From contig NC_135558.1 in assembly GCF_964340395.1 (NCBI RefSeq), positions 21,028,871 to 21,092,870 on the forward strand: a stretch of DNA of 64,000 nt, written 5' to 3'. Below are positions 13,801-26,739 of this stretch, in pieces. Source of the DNA: Glandiceps talaboti. Its lineage: Eukaryota > Hemichordata > Enteropneusta > Spengelidae. The translations under genes were made by a program, and so were the position numbers. The notes below the pieces were generated by a model, which ran no database searches, was not told where the DNA came from, and worked only from the letters and a program-made list of their open reading frames with translations. Within the stretch, counting starts at the first letter, position 1. Every line of letters starts with the position of its first letter.

Positions 13801-14790
13801 ATATAAAAAGACATTAAAAAACAGTCTGCAGTGCGAAACTGGCACATTAGTGTGGACACAAAATGAAATGGGAAACAGTGCGAAACAAGCAAAGTGGCAA
13901 GTGAGAGGACACGTTCAAAACAGACAGTGGTGATATAAAAGGACATTAAAAAACAGTCCTCAGTGCGAAACTGGCACATTAGTGTGGACATAAAATGAAA
14001 CGTGCCACAGTGCGAAACAAGAAAAGTGGCAAGTGAGAGGACACGTTGAAAACAGACAGTGGTTATATAAAAAGACATTAAAAAACACTCCACAGTGCGA
14101 AACTGGCACATTAGTGTGGACATAAAATGAAACAGGCCACCATGCGAAATAAGAAAAGTGGCAAGTGAGAGGACATGTTGTAAACAGCCAGTGGTTATAT
14201 AAAAAAGACGTTAAAAAAACAGTCCACAGTGCGAAACTGGCACATTAGTGTGGACATAAAATGAAACCGACCACAGTGTGAAACAAGAAAAGTGGCAAGT
14301 GAGAGGACACGTTGAAAACAGACAGAGGTGATATAAAATAAAAGGACATTAAAAAACAGTCCACAGTGTGAAACTGGCACATTAGTGTGGACACAAAATG
14401 AAACAGGCCACAGTGCGTAACAAGAAAAGTGGCAAGTTTGAGGACACGTTGAAAACAGACAGAGGTGATATAAAAAGACATTAAAAAACAGTCCACAGTG
14501 CGAAACTGGCACATTAGTGTGGACATAAAATGAAATGGGCCACCCTGCGAAACATGAAAAGTGGCAAGTGAGAGGACACGTTGAAAACAGACAATGGCGA
14601 TATAAAAGAACATTAAAAAACAGTTCACAGTGCGAAACTGGTACACTAGCGTGGACACAAAATGAAACATGTCACAATGCGAAGCACAGAACGTGGCGAT
14701 GTAAAACGATATGTAAATAAACAGGACACTGATATGCAACGGACATAGTGTCAACCTTACAAACAGGCTAATAGGCGACACAGGTCAAGA
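7840..14790. repeat. Satellite B: about 52 copies of a ~132 bp unit with a 2.6-2.75 kb duplication
   Basis: The landmark ACTGGCACATTAGTGTGGAC recurs every ~132 bp. Each unit also has AGTGGCAAGTGAGAGGACA, GTTGAAAACAGACA, GATATAAAA and ACATTAAAAAACAGTC. Because 132 is 44 codons, long open frames appear on the minus strand (up to 362 codons) and partly on the plus strand. They contain only the repeated unit, with no known domain, so I treat them as artefacts of periodicity. Blocks at about 9273-9899 reappear 2618 bp downstream at 11891-12517. Blocks at 10283-11373 reappear 2750 bp downstream at 13033-14123. The difference is exactly one 132 bp unit, extra in the second copy near 12880-13012. Confidence 0.95.
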
Positions 14791-15490
14791 ACACTGGACG
14801 AAGGAGGAGTGGCATAAACGACACAAACAATGTGTGAGCAAAACAAATACATATAGAAGATTCACAGCAACCTGTATAAAAGAAAGTGAAGTAGTGATAA
14901 ATAGGACACATTATAAGACGATGTGTGAAAAGAAAAATATCAAGATGATTGAAAGGACAAGAAGAACCAGCCCACTGGGTTACATTAACCTGTTTGAACT
15001 AAAGTTAAAATGAAGAGTTGTAACATGGAAGTGTAACTCGTGTTACCCCTAGATGTATGTTATGAGGATATCCCCTAGATGACAACAAAGGATACCACTA
15101 CTCTGATAATGGTTGTAATCTGTGATATAAAAGTACATCACATGTCATAACTGCAGAAGACTTCTCTCGGAATTGAAGTTCACCAAGTCAGTTATCATAC
15201 ACTGGCTAGAAGAGGAATACTGGACTGAAGATTGGACCATCCACCAAATCGTGATAATCAGATGGTCATTGGCCAAGCAGTGAATCCACGCTTTGGTCAA
15301 TGGCTGTCATCAGCGTATGTAACCTGCAGATTACCACGTGTGCACAATTGCGTATAGTTTGTAAACTGATCAAACACGTGGTACGTGTTACTTGGTTGCA
15401 AACTGCTAAAACCTTATTGGTTCACAGAAATCTTGAATGATTTTTCTATCTGTTCTACATGTAAATATGTCTTGCTATAGTGGTCAGTTA
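14791..15490. other. Non-coding stretch after satellite B
   Basis: No repeat unit, domain or RNA gene is recognised. The sequence is not low-complexity and could be a 5' flank or first exon of the spliced locus that follows, but nothing in it proves that. Confidence 0.4.
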
Positions 15491-15506
15491 TAAACTGCAA
15501 GCCACT

Positions 15507-17487
15507 ATGCAAGCTATTTTCGATGAACAGATGCAGCGCAGCGAAGAAGGTAAGTCTTGTTTGAGTAAAGCAATGGCTTTACTTGTTAATACCCGTATAA
15601 ATCTCTTTTTTTCTTTTTCTCTACACAGATAACAATGAAGAAGGACTCTACCACTGAAAGATTTCAAGAAAAAGAATATCAAAGGCAAGTAGCTATATAA
15701 TTTTGTTTATTTTTTAATAATTTTTTTCCTCGTTTTTTCAGATCACTGGAAAAGCTGATGAAGTTATTAGAAGATGAAGCATATAAGTAAGTTTCAAATC
15801 TTTGAGTCCAAATTTTATGTTTTTGTCAGTCATGAAAAAATGTTTTCTCAGTACATGTTTTATTGAGGGTTGTGTAGAGGGAAAACGATGGTTGAGAGAC
15901 CCAAAATCTTTTGTATATTTATATATCTGCATAACCCGTTGTTAGATGACCATACATTTAAATAAACCATGGAATGCAGTATTTCTCTTCTCCTCTCAGG
16001 TAACAATTGAGTCGTCATTGATGAAGAAGGATGCTGCTGAAGATAGTTTATTAAAAGAAAAAAATATTAGAGGTATGTATCTTTTTTTATTGCTATTTAG
16101 TTTATTTGGTAATGTTTCAGCCCTATTTTTCAGATCACACCCAGGAATGATGAAGAAAGCTAGCAAAGAATGTTATTAAAAGAAGAGGACAAGTAAGTTT
16201 CTTATTTTGCAATCTTGATGTTCTGATACAATCAATCATTAGTCTCTAAAAGGGGGACTATTCCAATGGGCTCCACCCACCATTTTTGTCCATGCCTGCA
16301 TGCGTGTGTGTGTAGTACATCATATCTCAGGCAGCAATATTTGTAGTTAAAAATAAACACTGCATAACTCAAAAACTGCAATACCCATGACACTTCATTC
16401 AAGTGTCTTCCCCCATATTATCAGATTCAAGCTATGTTGGGAGACCTTGACCTTCAGGGCCAATTATCAAAATCCAGCCACTTCCTACCTATCACACACA
16501 TTGTAGTGTTTTCATATTGCCAATTTCTTTTAAACCATGTTTACAAGTATGTGAAGAAAAGAATTAGACATTGTTTTTGGTGCTAATGTAATTTCTATTG
16601 AATGGCAGCCATATTTGTAGCCAAGTTCTTTTAAATCATGTCTCCATTCTGTCACATAGAAGCAAAGTACAAATGTATTTCGGAGGGGGGGGGGGGTCTT
16701 CTATGAAGACTTGTTCAGTTCATAAAACAAGCAGTTTGTGCTTGTAATCCAGATCATGCTCATACCCCAGGAACTTGTATCACCAGAATTAATGAAGGAA
16801 GCTCAAGAAAAAAGTTGTCAGAAGATAAAGAAGATAGTAAGTTTCAAGTCTTACAGTCTCTTCAAAATGTATGATTTTCTAAGTCGTGAAGAAATTTTTT
16901 CTCACTGGATGGTTTTATCAAAGATTGTGTAGAGGGAAAGTGATGGTTAAGAGAGCCAAAATATTTTTTATAGATCTGAAAACTCCATTGTTGGATCACC
17001 ATAAATATAAATAATCCATGTAAATCTGTATTTCACTTCTCTACTCAGGTAACACAATTGACTCAACATTGAAGAAAACACTACTGAAGAAAGTCTAAAG
17101 GAAAAGAATATCAAAAGTAAATACCTATATATTTCTGTACAATTTATTTGATAATGTTTTTTTCTTCATTTTCAGATAATACCATGTGTCACTTTACTTC
17201 GGAAAAGGTGTGAACGAATGATTTGTTCAGGGCATTTGTGTGCTTAGAGGGTTTGGTCAAATGGTTTATAAATACACATCAAAGCATGGCGCTTGGCGTC
17301 GATAGAAGGATGCCAGGTAGATAGCAGGGTGCCACGCCCTGCTAAAACTCTTGGTGGAGAACACTGTACCTCTACTTCTATCTATATATATAGGCCTATT
17401 GACCACGTTTCCTTAGAATTACAGATTTATTGTTTCTGACATGGGATTGATATTAAGTTATGAGAGCAAGTGTGTATATATGAGAGG

Positions 17488-17555
<68 letters not shown>

Positions 17556-19462
17556 TTATTTCTTTTCAGTTTATTTGGTAATGTCTTTGCCTTATTTTTT
17601 AGATCACACCCAGGAATGATGAAGAAAGCTAGCTTAGAATGTTATAGTGTTAGAAGAGGACAAGTAAGTTTCTTATTTTGCAATCTTGATATTCTAATCA
17701 CTCATAAAATGGATCATTAATCTCTAAAAGGGGGACTGTTAGAATGGGATCCACCCACCGTTTTGTCCATGCCTGCATGCATCTGTCTGTGCGTAATACA
17801 TCATTTTCAGACATGCCGTATCCAATTTCTTTCAAACCTGGCACAAAGGTGACATGTCAACTGGGACACATACAAAGTTGACCAAAGAGGTCGGTTATTA
17901 AAATGCAGCCATTTCCTGCATAAGTATCTATTTCTTGCCAGTAAATTCTTTTAAATCATGTTGTGTTCAGTCACATAGAAGTCAAGTATTCGAGGGGGGT
18001 CTGCACCTTCCATGAAGTCTTGCTAGCTTTTTTTAGTTTGAACAGACAAGCAGAACAGTTTGCAACTGATGGTCACTAGTTCTACTTTAGTAAATGCACT
18101 CTCCTAATTCAATTAAATTTGGTACATACTTCAAACATAACTAATTGTACATGTTCTGTTGCATTCAAAAAATTATTGTGTGTAGGAACAAAAATCTAAA
18201 GACTTTGCCCTTATGGAAGGCATTCAGTTTAAATGTGCTTTGTATTCTGTTCAATTCAGTTCATATTAATGTTTTCTTTGTTTACAGATCTTACCCATGA
18301 AGAACTAATATGACCAGAATTGAAGAGGATTATGCTATAGAAGAAAGTTATCAAACAAGAAGAAGAAGACATAAGTAAGTGTCAAATGTTGCATCTCTTC
18401 AAAGTTAGTTTTAATAACCCTGACCCCTTGATCTTGATGCCATTGTTCAAAGTGAAAAAGCCAAAATTATTCAAAGTGTGGATGTACACCTCTGACATCC
18501 AATGGCCATCCAGCTATAGTAATGTTTTATTTGTTTCCAGGTCACATCCATGAAGAATATGACAGAAAGCTATCAAACAAGAAGCTGATGTAGGTAAGTT
18601 TCCAATTTTGCAATTTCATCAAAGTTTGTTTTCATAACCCAGACCCTTGATCTTTATCGCAATGTCTAAAGTCAAATGGGGGGGGGGGGGGTTTACACCT
18701 CTGAGATCCATGGGCGACTTTCAACCAAATCTAGCACAAATGTTGTATACAGTAGACCACATATGCATATAATTATGTTTCATGACTTTTACAATATGAG
18801 TTGGATGGCAGTCATATTTATTGTTGAAGTCAGAATATTGACCTGATAGAGCGAAAGTTACGTTTTTGACCAAGACTTGTTAATAATGTGTTTCCTTGTT
18901 TTTAGACCATGCTAATGCTGCCAAGAAAATGTATTACCACAATTTATGACTTCAAAGCTGTCGAAAAAAGCTTTTATCAGAGAAAGAAGAGAAAAGCAAG
19001 TATTTTATTGAACAGTTTGGTAATAATCTTTTTATTTTATGTACTTGTCAGTCACAAGGAAATCGTTTTCTTGATAGGTGTTTTATTGAGGTTTGTGTTG
19101 AAGGAAAATCTTGGTTAAGAGTCCTGCAATACTTTCTATATTTATCTGAATTCACCATTGTTGGATCAGCATACATGTAAATAAACAAATACCTGTGTTC
19201 ATCATTCTACATTTGATGATTTTTAGTACCATTTCAGTTGATTATGTAGTTGATATAAAAGTCTGTTAGGTAATTTACTCAGAATTACAGATGAAAGTTC
19301 CTGACATGGGATCATATAAAAAGATGAGAACAAGTGTTTTTGAGTTGTATTTCAGTTCTGTTCAGTTCATAAAACTTTTCTCCTGGTATTTCAGATCGTA
19401 CTTGTACGTCAGGAATTTGTATTACTGGAATTGAAGAAGAAATCTGAAGAAAACAGGATGAA
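15507..19462 (+). other. Series of short exon-like blocks with splice signals; spliced non-coding RNA or decayed gene
   Basis: At least eleven short blocks are bounded by an acceptor (pyrimidine tract plus CAG or TAG) and a donor (usually GTAAGT). Approximate positions are ?-15549, 15629-15684 (GC donor), 15742-15786, 16000-16072, 16134-16192, 16753-16836, 17049-17116, 17603-17663, 18288-18374, 18541-18593, 18906-18999 (uncertain donor) and 19395-19462. They share GATGAAGAAAG, GAAGAAG and ATCAAA-type motifs and encode lysine/glutamate-rich peptides in at least one frame. The block at 17603 is a near copy of that at 16134, and its flanking introns match too (about 1471 bp apart). Introns near 15800, 16850 and 19000 are also mutually related. 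Joining adjacent blocks soon meets stop codons, so a long protein is not supported. A repetitive spliced RNA or a pseudogenised, internally duplicated gene are both possible. Confidence 0.4.
17492..17549. repeat. (AT)n microsatellite
   Basis: Uninterrupted alternating A and T, about 58 bases, inside an intron-like segment of the exon-block series. Confidence 0.95.
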
Positions 19463-19746
19463 GTAAGTTTGTCATCTTGCCATCAGTTGAATTGTTGTCT
19501 ATATTCCACTTGAAAATAACCCAAAGCTCACTGCCTGTACTGAAAAGAGTAGCAAGCTGTTGGTTTAAGACACTAGCTATGGACCAGAGCTTGCAAAGAA
19601 GTGTGTTAATCTTTAAAGTTTTATTGATGGAAGGTCTGTCCATTCATTTACATCTTTGCATTTATTATTTGTAATTTATTTGTAATTCTAGAGGGCGCCC
19701 TGGAACTAGTGAATCTCTGCGAGTTCTTACTTTCTACCCACTTCCG

Positions 19747-19788
19747 TTTTTTTTTTTTTTTTTTTTTTTGGGGGGGGGGGGGGGGGGT
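19747..19788. repeat. Adjacent poly-T and poly-G tracts
   Basis: A run of more than 20 T is followed directly by a run of about 17 G. Such a junction is prone to assembly and polymerase error, so its exact length should not be trusted. Confidence 0.9.
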
Positions 19789-20216
19789 GTCACCACGCAG
19801 TTTTCTTCTGGGTTTCCCAGCATACATTGCGGCAAACACTAGCCATTTCGGACCCCCTATCTTGTCGCTATTTGTGTAAGCTAAAAACTTCTGATAGCTG
19901 ACAATATCGTGTTGGAGGTGGTACTGTACTAAAAGTTGTGGAGTTGAGGGGTCGCGTTTAAATGCTGACTCATTACGAAGCACATGGTTAACAAGAACGT
20001 TCTGGAAGCATGATTAGCGATCACAGTGCAGTAAAGTTGAATTTACGATGTGTGAACCTGTTTTGATCAAATTTGTGCATCATTGGATGTGATTTTGTTA
20101 AATTAAGGGACAGATATATTGGTATCACTCAGCTTGTATCTGTGTACATTGGTATCAAAACATTGTATGTGGTTGGTAGTTTTGTGCTCGACTACTCCCT
20201 TTATCTTTTGGCGTAA

Positions 20217-20690
20217 TCCTATAAAATATCGTGCTAATTCTGTGCATCAACATTGACGTTGGTATTTCTACATTGCCTCCAAAATTATGCTCCTTTTGAT
20301 TTTTTTCTTAGCAAATTTAGTTGCCGTCCTGTTGATAAGAAACACGCATCGTTTGCATGCTTCTGTGTATGTGTCAAAAGACTTTCATATGCATTCTTCA
20401 GTGTCATCATCGGCTCCAAAATTGTGCTCCTTTTGATTTTTTTTTCTTATCAAATTTAGTTGCCAGGCCCGTCCTGTTGATAAGAAACAGGCACTGTTTG
20501 CATGCTTCTGTGTATCATGTGTCAATACTACAATAGACTTTCGATGTGCATTCTTCAGTGTCATGAAGAGAGTTGAAGTTGTTGAACAGACTCGTGTACT
20601 ATCTTTTGGAGCAATCGTGTAAAATATCATGCTACTTATTTCTACATCAACATCGACCTCGGTATTTCTACATTGCCTTCAAAACTGTGT
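20217..20690. repeat. Nested imperfect tandem duplications
   Basis: The segment with GCTCCTTTTGATTTTTTT, GTCCTGTTGATAAGAAACA, GCATGCTTCTGTGTAT and GCATTCTTCAGTGTCAT occurs twice, at about 20290-20408 and 20426-20562. A second, larger copy pair (AAAATATC, GGTATTTCTACATTGCCT) lies at about 20224-20285 and 20620-20685. No coding role is seen. Confidence 0.7.
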
Positions 20691-20693
20691 CAA

Positions 20694-20846
20694 TTCATGT
20701 CCAGCTTCCAATTCAATCAAGTTGTTAAAACAGCTACCACACTCAAAGGCACCCTAATAGACCACATCTATGTCAAATCTGCACACTCACCTATTGGAAA
20801 ATGCCCATGTCATGCAAAACATATTACAGCTACCATGATCCTGTAA
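20694..20846 (+). pseudogene. Decayed endonuclease fragment from a LINE-type or related element
   Basis: The frame is open for 50 codons before a TAA and contains TLKGTLIDHIYVKS. This matches the T-x-G-T-L-I/L-D-H-x-Y/F block near the C-terminal end of DNase I-like (APE-type) endonuclease domains carried by non-LTR retrotransposons and some other mobile elements. The following Asp/Ser-His block is not preserved in frame. No start or complete domain is present. It is a remnant; the family assignment is inference. Confidence 0.4.
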
Positions 20847-20849
20847 TAT

Positions 20850-22268
20850 ACCAGATATTGTCTCCCAACCCTTAGGTATGTAACCTTGTTTCACTGCCAC
20901 ACTATCCTACCCTCAATATATCCACTATCGGCCAATTTACACCAATCCAAACATCATCACCTCTTCATGTCCCCAACTGTGCCCTAGAACTAAGCTTTTG
21001 CTTGCAAATGCATACTAGTATTTGCATGAGCTTTACTGTGAATTAATATTGAATTATGTCAATGATTTTTCGATTGCAGGAATCAACAAACTCTCATGAG
21101 CACTTTGAATGCGCTGCACATAAAGAACTGTACCAAAGATTGTACATAGGTGTACTTATTCATAGACATCTGATTCATCACCATGAAAACATATCACTGT
21201 CAACATGCATGCCAGCCTGGAGGGGAGCCATAGGCATGTACCATGCTAGATATTATCAAAGACAGTAACCTATGACTTTGACCTTCATATTCAAGGTCAG
21301 CTAGCAATTTACTCCATACCGTTAATATTTTGTACAGACAAATTTAAGTGTATATTGTAAATATACCTTTTAGATGTGCTTTCTGTGTAAAAACTGACCT
21401 TTGCCCTTGACTGTCAGGATATTATAAACTTAATTACCATCAACTTGTACAAACAGATTTTGGACACTGATTAACTTTACATTCTGTTTTTATCACAAGG
21501 CCAGTTGGTTTGTTAAGTTAGGTAGTGGTAATACTTTGGTGTAATGATAAATTTATGTTCACTGCGAAATGATTAGATATCTGGTATTTAATCCTCTTTC
21601 TCCCAACTAGTAGTTAGTTGTGTACAAACAAATATCCTACAGCCACTGGGAAAAAGAGGATTAAAGTCATCTGAAAATTGAAATTTTTGATTAAATGGTT
21701 ATACGAACTTAAGAACCAGCTGATTAGTATACAGTTGGGTGGGGAACTATTTACATCAGAAAATTGTGAAATTTAAGTAACATGATACAAATCTTCATTG
21801 TACTTCAAATGATAGACTTTGTTGCTTAATTTGTGCAAGCTTTGATCACTCCTTTAACCTTCTTTATGTAACCTTAACCTGAACTATAACCTTTAACCTA
21901 TAACCTTACCCTAACACTAACACTAACACTAACACTAACACTAACACTAACATTAATCCAAACTAATATATAATAAAAGTAACTCTAACTATCTTTCGGT
22001 GGTCGTTAAGTTTGCGCAAAGAAATCAGGCAACTTGTCTAGTATTTGTACTACAATGATAAGGGTTATATGTTTGTTTATCCTTCATATAATTGTGGGTT
22101 TTTTTCACATGGGTTGGTTGTTCATATTTGGTTGCTTAAACTTTACAATACCCTTTGTATTACCACTGCCATTCTTCATACAAAGTATTTGAAAAGTATG
22201 TCCATCCCAAATGAAAAGTATCTCTTTTCCCTATATGAAAATGCTTTTCATATAGATGTTAGGGATTG
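20850..22268. other. Non-coding stretch with a short telomere-like hexamer run
   Basis: No supported gene. At about 21901-21953 the sequence reads CCTTACCCTAAC followed by seven or eight ACTAAC units. These resemble a degenerate CCCTAA-type run but are not the canonical repeat. Short open frames here (21056-21268, 22045-22269) have no domains. Confidence 0.5.
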
Positions 22269-22269
22269 A

Positions 22270-24378
22270 TGAACTCTTCATTTAGGGGATGGATGTACTT
22301 TATATTTAGGGAAGTTTTATTTAGAGGGTAGAATTGTACTTTTTATTTAGGGGATAGATGTACTTTATATTAAGGGGGGAGAAATATTTTATGTAGTGGA
22401 TGGATGTACTTTATTTTAAGGGGACAGAAATATTTTATTTAGGGGATGGATGTACTTTTTATTAAGGGAGAGAGATATATTTTGTTAAGGGGATGGATGT
22501 ACTTTTTATTTAGGGGATAGAAATATTTTATTTAGGGGATGGATGTACTTTATATTTAGGGGAGGGACATATCTTATTTAGGGGATGGATGTACTTTATA
22601 TTAAGGGGATAGAAATATTTTTTTTAGGGGATGGATGTACTTTTTATTTAGGGGATTGATGCACTTGATATTTAGGGGAGAGAAATATTTTATTTAGGGA
22701 ATGGATGTACTTTATATTTAGGGGAGGGACATATTTTATTTAGGGGATGGATGTACTTCATATTAAGGGGATAGAAATATTTTTTTTAGGGGATGGATGT
22801 ACTTTTTATTTAGGGGATTGATGCACTTGATATTTAGGGGAGAGAAATATTTTATTTAGGGAATGGATGTACTTTATATTTAGGGGAGGGACATATTTTA
22901 TTCAGGGGATGGATGTACTTTTTATTTAGGGGATGGATGTACTTTTTATTTAGGGGATGGATGTACTTTATATTAAGGGGAGAGAAATATTTTATTTAGG
23001 GGATGGATGTACTTTTTATTTAGGGGAGAGAATTATTTTATTCAGGGGATGGATGTACTTTTTATTTAGGGGAGAGAATTATTTTATTTAGGGGATGGAT
23101 GTACTTTTTATTTAGGGGAGAGAATTATTTTATTTAGGGGATGGATATACTTTTTATTTAGGGGAGAGAAATATTTTATTTAGGGGATGGATATACTTTT
23201 TATTTAGGGGAGAGAAATATTTTATTTAGGGGATGGATGTACTTTATATTAAGGGGAGAGAAATATTTTATTCAGGGGATGGATGTACTTTTTATTTAGG
23301 GGAGAGAATTATTTTATTTAGGGGATGGATGTACTTTATATTTAGGGGAGAGAAATATTTTATTCGGGGGATGGATGTACTTTTTATTTAGGGGATGGAT
23401 GTACTTTATATTAAGGGGAGAGAATTATTTTATTCAGGGGATGGATGTACTTTTTATTTAGGGGAGAGAATTATTTTATTCAGGGGATGGATGTACTTTA
23501 TATTAAGGGGAGAGAAATATTTTATTTAGGGCATGGATGTACTTTATATTAAGGGGAGAGAATTATTTTATTTAGGGGATGGATGTACTTTTTATTAAGG
23601 GGAGAGAAATATTTTATTTAGGGAATGGATGTACTTTATATTAAGGGGAGAGAATTATTTTATTTAGGGGATGGATGTACTTTTTATTTAGGGGAGAGAA
23701 ATATTTTATTTAGGAGATGGATGTACTTTATATTAAGGGGAGAGAAATATTTTATTCAGGGGATGGATGTACTTTTTATTTAGGGGAGAGATTTATTTTA
23801 TTTAGGGGATGGATGTACTTTATATTAAGGGGATGGATGTACTTTTTATTTAGGGGAGAGAAATATTTTATTTGGGGGATGGATGTACTTTTTATTTAGG
23901 GGATGGATGTACTTTATATTAAGGGGAGAGAAATATTTTATTTAGGGGATGGATGTACTTTATATTAAGGGGAGAGAAATATTTTATTTAGGGGATGGAT
24001 GTACTTTATATTAAGGGGAGAGAATTATTTTATTTAGGGGATGGATGTACTTTATATTAAGGGGAGAGAAATATTTTATTTAGGGGATGGATGTACTTTA
24101 TATTAAGGGGAGAGAAATATTTTATTTAGGGGATGGATGTACTTTTTATTTAGGGGAGCGAAATATTTTACTTAGGGGATGGATGTACTTTTTATTAAGG
24201 GGATGGATGTACTTTTTATTTAGGGGATGGATGTACTTTATATTAAGGGGATGGGTGTACTTTATATTAAGGGGATGGATGTACTTTATATTAAGGGGAG
24301 AGATATTTTATTCAGGGGATGGATGTACTTTATATTAAGGAGAGAGAAATATTTTATTTAGGGGATGGATGTACTTTA
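22270..24378. repeat. Two-module minisatellite, about 2.1 kb
   Basis: Two related modules alternate. Module A is about 24 bp (GGGGATGGATGTACTTTATA plus TTAA or TTTA). Module B is about 22 bp (GGGGAGAGAAATATTTTATT plus TA or CA). The order is mostly A-B-A-B with runs of A-A-A, especially near 23820-23850 and 24180-24290. Single-base variants (GAGAATTATT, TTCAGGGG, ATATAC) mark subfamilies. Open frames across it simply read the repeat. Confidence 0.95.
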
Positions 24379-24379
24379 T

Positions 24380-26560
24380 GGATGCAATTACGATATATGC
24401 CTACGCTTTTCCAGAGATTTTAAAATATTTTTTATCTCTGGTTTTTAGTGCGGGGCAAAGTTTGGGTTAGAAATGCCTTAGTAACCCCTGTTGTTATAGA
24501 AATGGTAATGTAACCACTTTTGTATGGATTATTGTACTTGCATGTAGAGTATTTTATAAAAGTCTGATATTAAAACAATATGGTTGCAGCTTGTCAACGA
24601 TGTATGTTTGTGTGTGAAGCCCATGGGTGTAAGTAAACACAATAGATTACTTTGGTGAGATCACTTTTGACAAGTTTAGAAAGACACAAACTAAAACTAT
24701 TATAATAATTGTATATATTGTGACATGACATATCAATGTCCATAGTTTAATTTGATCTAGTCAATCTATGAATGGACATTGATATGATTACACACACAAT
24801 ACAGTGTATGGATAAATCACATACAACTTTTGATTCAGTGTGGACTCCATGTGTATGTGGTAGACACTCAGTGTTGACACTCTTCAGTACAACATGGCTC
24901 ATGATGTTACCCCAGGCTGTAAAAACTGATCACTCCCTTAACTTGATCTAGTCAATCTATGAATGGACATTAATATGACTACACACACAACACAATGTAT
25001 GTATCAATCAAATACAACTTCAAGTGTGCATAGTAAAGACTTTTTTCTATTTATTTCACCAGAAATTGTACAAAGGGTACATAACAGAAAAAAAGAGGCG
25101 CAGGAAAAGCAAATAAGTCAGTAAGCTACAAGTTCTGACAAAATTACATCCAGTTAATAATTACACTATAATTACAATTTATTATTATTTATTTATTATT
25201 ATTACACTAAAACTAAAAGAAAATGAAAAAAGAAGAGCAAAATATTCCTGGTGAGGACCATGGATATAGTCCACTGAGTTGACACTATCATCATTACAAT
25301 GTGGTTTCATCACTAAGACAACACTATCATGTATAATGTACATACATGTATATGTAATAAACTACAACAAAAATGTTTTTTGTTTGTGTCCACCTTAATC
25401 TTGTCAAATGTATGGGTGCTACACTTGTAATATAGTAACTGTACTCAAATTTTCATTTTTGTCTGAATTTGCACATTTTGAAATATATAATTAGTTTGTT
25501 TGTAAACCGCCCTCCCTCCTAGATTTTCCAATCTCAGGGTGATGTCAAACACAGAATTTAATTTGCACAGCCTAACATCTTTTCAGTCCCCAAAGAGCAC
25601 CAGCTAGAGGAGACTATTATATTGGGTGCAATGACGTGTGTGTCCCATCAATGCGTTCACCCTCATAACTCTGGTATGCACCAATTGATTTCAACCAAAC
25701 TTGACACAAAGGTATTATACTATGTGAGTCACGTGCACATCACTTTGTTTTGCAACTGATAAATTATGGCCGAATGGTGACTATATTTGTAAAAGTTCAT
25801 AATATGCATTATAACCTTGGAGATGTAATGTAGGAACACTTTTCAAATGCCTATGCCCATATTATCTAATAGTGAATCTTCTATTAAAATATTTTAAAAA
25901 CATAAGTTAAAATGCTGTTAGATATGGAGAAGAACTTGGTGATTAGGACTTGATCCCACTGCTGCCACCACATTGACAGTTTTAAAGGCAAGTGGTTGTT
26001 TCCCACTACTATGGAAATGTTTGTGGTGACAGTGCATTAATCAATACTCGTGTTTGGATCTAATGGACTGAGCTGAGGGAAGGCTAAAACTGCCAAAGAC
26101 TAATAGGGCACATTCCCTACATTGTCAGAACCGAGTCAACAATATCTCTACTCTAGAACATTATCCTTAATATTAAATATAATATCTTATCTACCACACA
26201 GCTTGTATACAGTATTAACATCCAGTTGAAATCAATCAATATGGCTGCCATATTGAAGATCATTGAATCCTTTAGTACCCTTTTTGCTCCATGTACAGTT
26301 TCCCATTTGTAGACAATATCATTTTAAAAAGTAAATGAATATCTCATAATGAAGGGATTTCATGAGTGCACGAGTGCACATCAATTTGAAACTGCATTTA
26401 TTTATTTATTACACGGACCACAATGTCGTATAAATAATCAATACCAGAGCAACGCCATTAAATTTCTCTGTATATCTGCCTGTGCCTATCACTGTTTCTG
26501 TCTACCTAACCTCTCGTCTCATCATTTGTAAAAAAAAAATTACAGACCTTGTGAATCCCA
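24380..26560. other. Non-coding stretch with dispersed and inverted repeats
   Basis: A duplicated ~85 bp segment (TGATCTAGTCAATCTATGAA, then TACACACACAA) lies at about 24748-24835 and 24942-25022. CATATCAATGTCCAT at about 24728-24742 pairs perfectly with ATGGACATTGATATG at about 24773-24787. Near 24910-24940 CTGTAAAAACTGATCACTCC is an inverted relative of the GATCAGTTTTTACGGCC block at 28265-28285. No gene is supported. Confidence 0.5.
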
Positions 26561-26569
26561 TTAAAACCG

Positions 26570-26735
26570 GGATAAGGGACCGGTCAGTTTCTCCAGCCGG
26601 GGGGGGGGGATTCTTATATCGGGCCGAGAAAAAGTCACTGACCCCCCTATCTGTAAAACCAAAAACAGGCTGACCCCCCCCCCCCCCAACACTTAATTCT
26701 AAAACATGATGATCCCCCTCCCCCCATCATATATA
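26570..26735. repeat. Dispersed repeat with G and C homopolymers
   Basis: Starts with GGGACCGGTCAGTTTCTCCA, followed by a G run, a GTCACTGACCCCCC block and long C runs. It is related, in inverted orientation, to the segment ending at about 28192, and to the segment at 28255-28400. Confidence 0.6.
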
Positions 26736-26739
26736 TAAT

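Noticed and set aside
7840-14790. CRISPR-like array of regularly spaced repeats
   Set aside because: The entire unit is repeated, with no unique spacers, and the context is an animal genome; it is a satellite.
21901-21953. Interstitial telomere
   Set aside because: The unit is ACTAAC, not CCCTAA, and only about eight copies are present.
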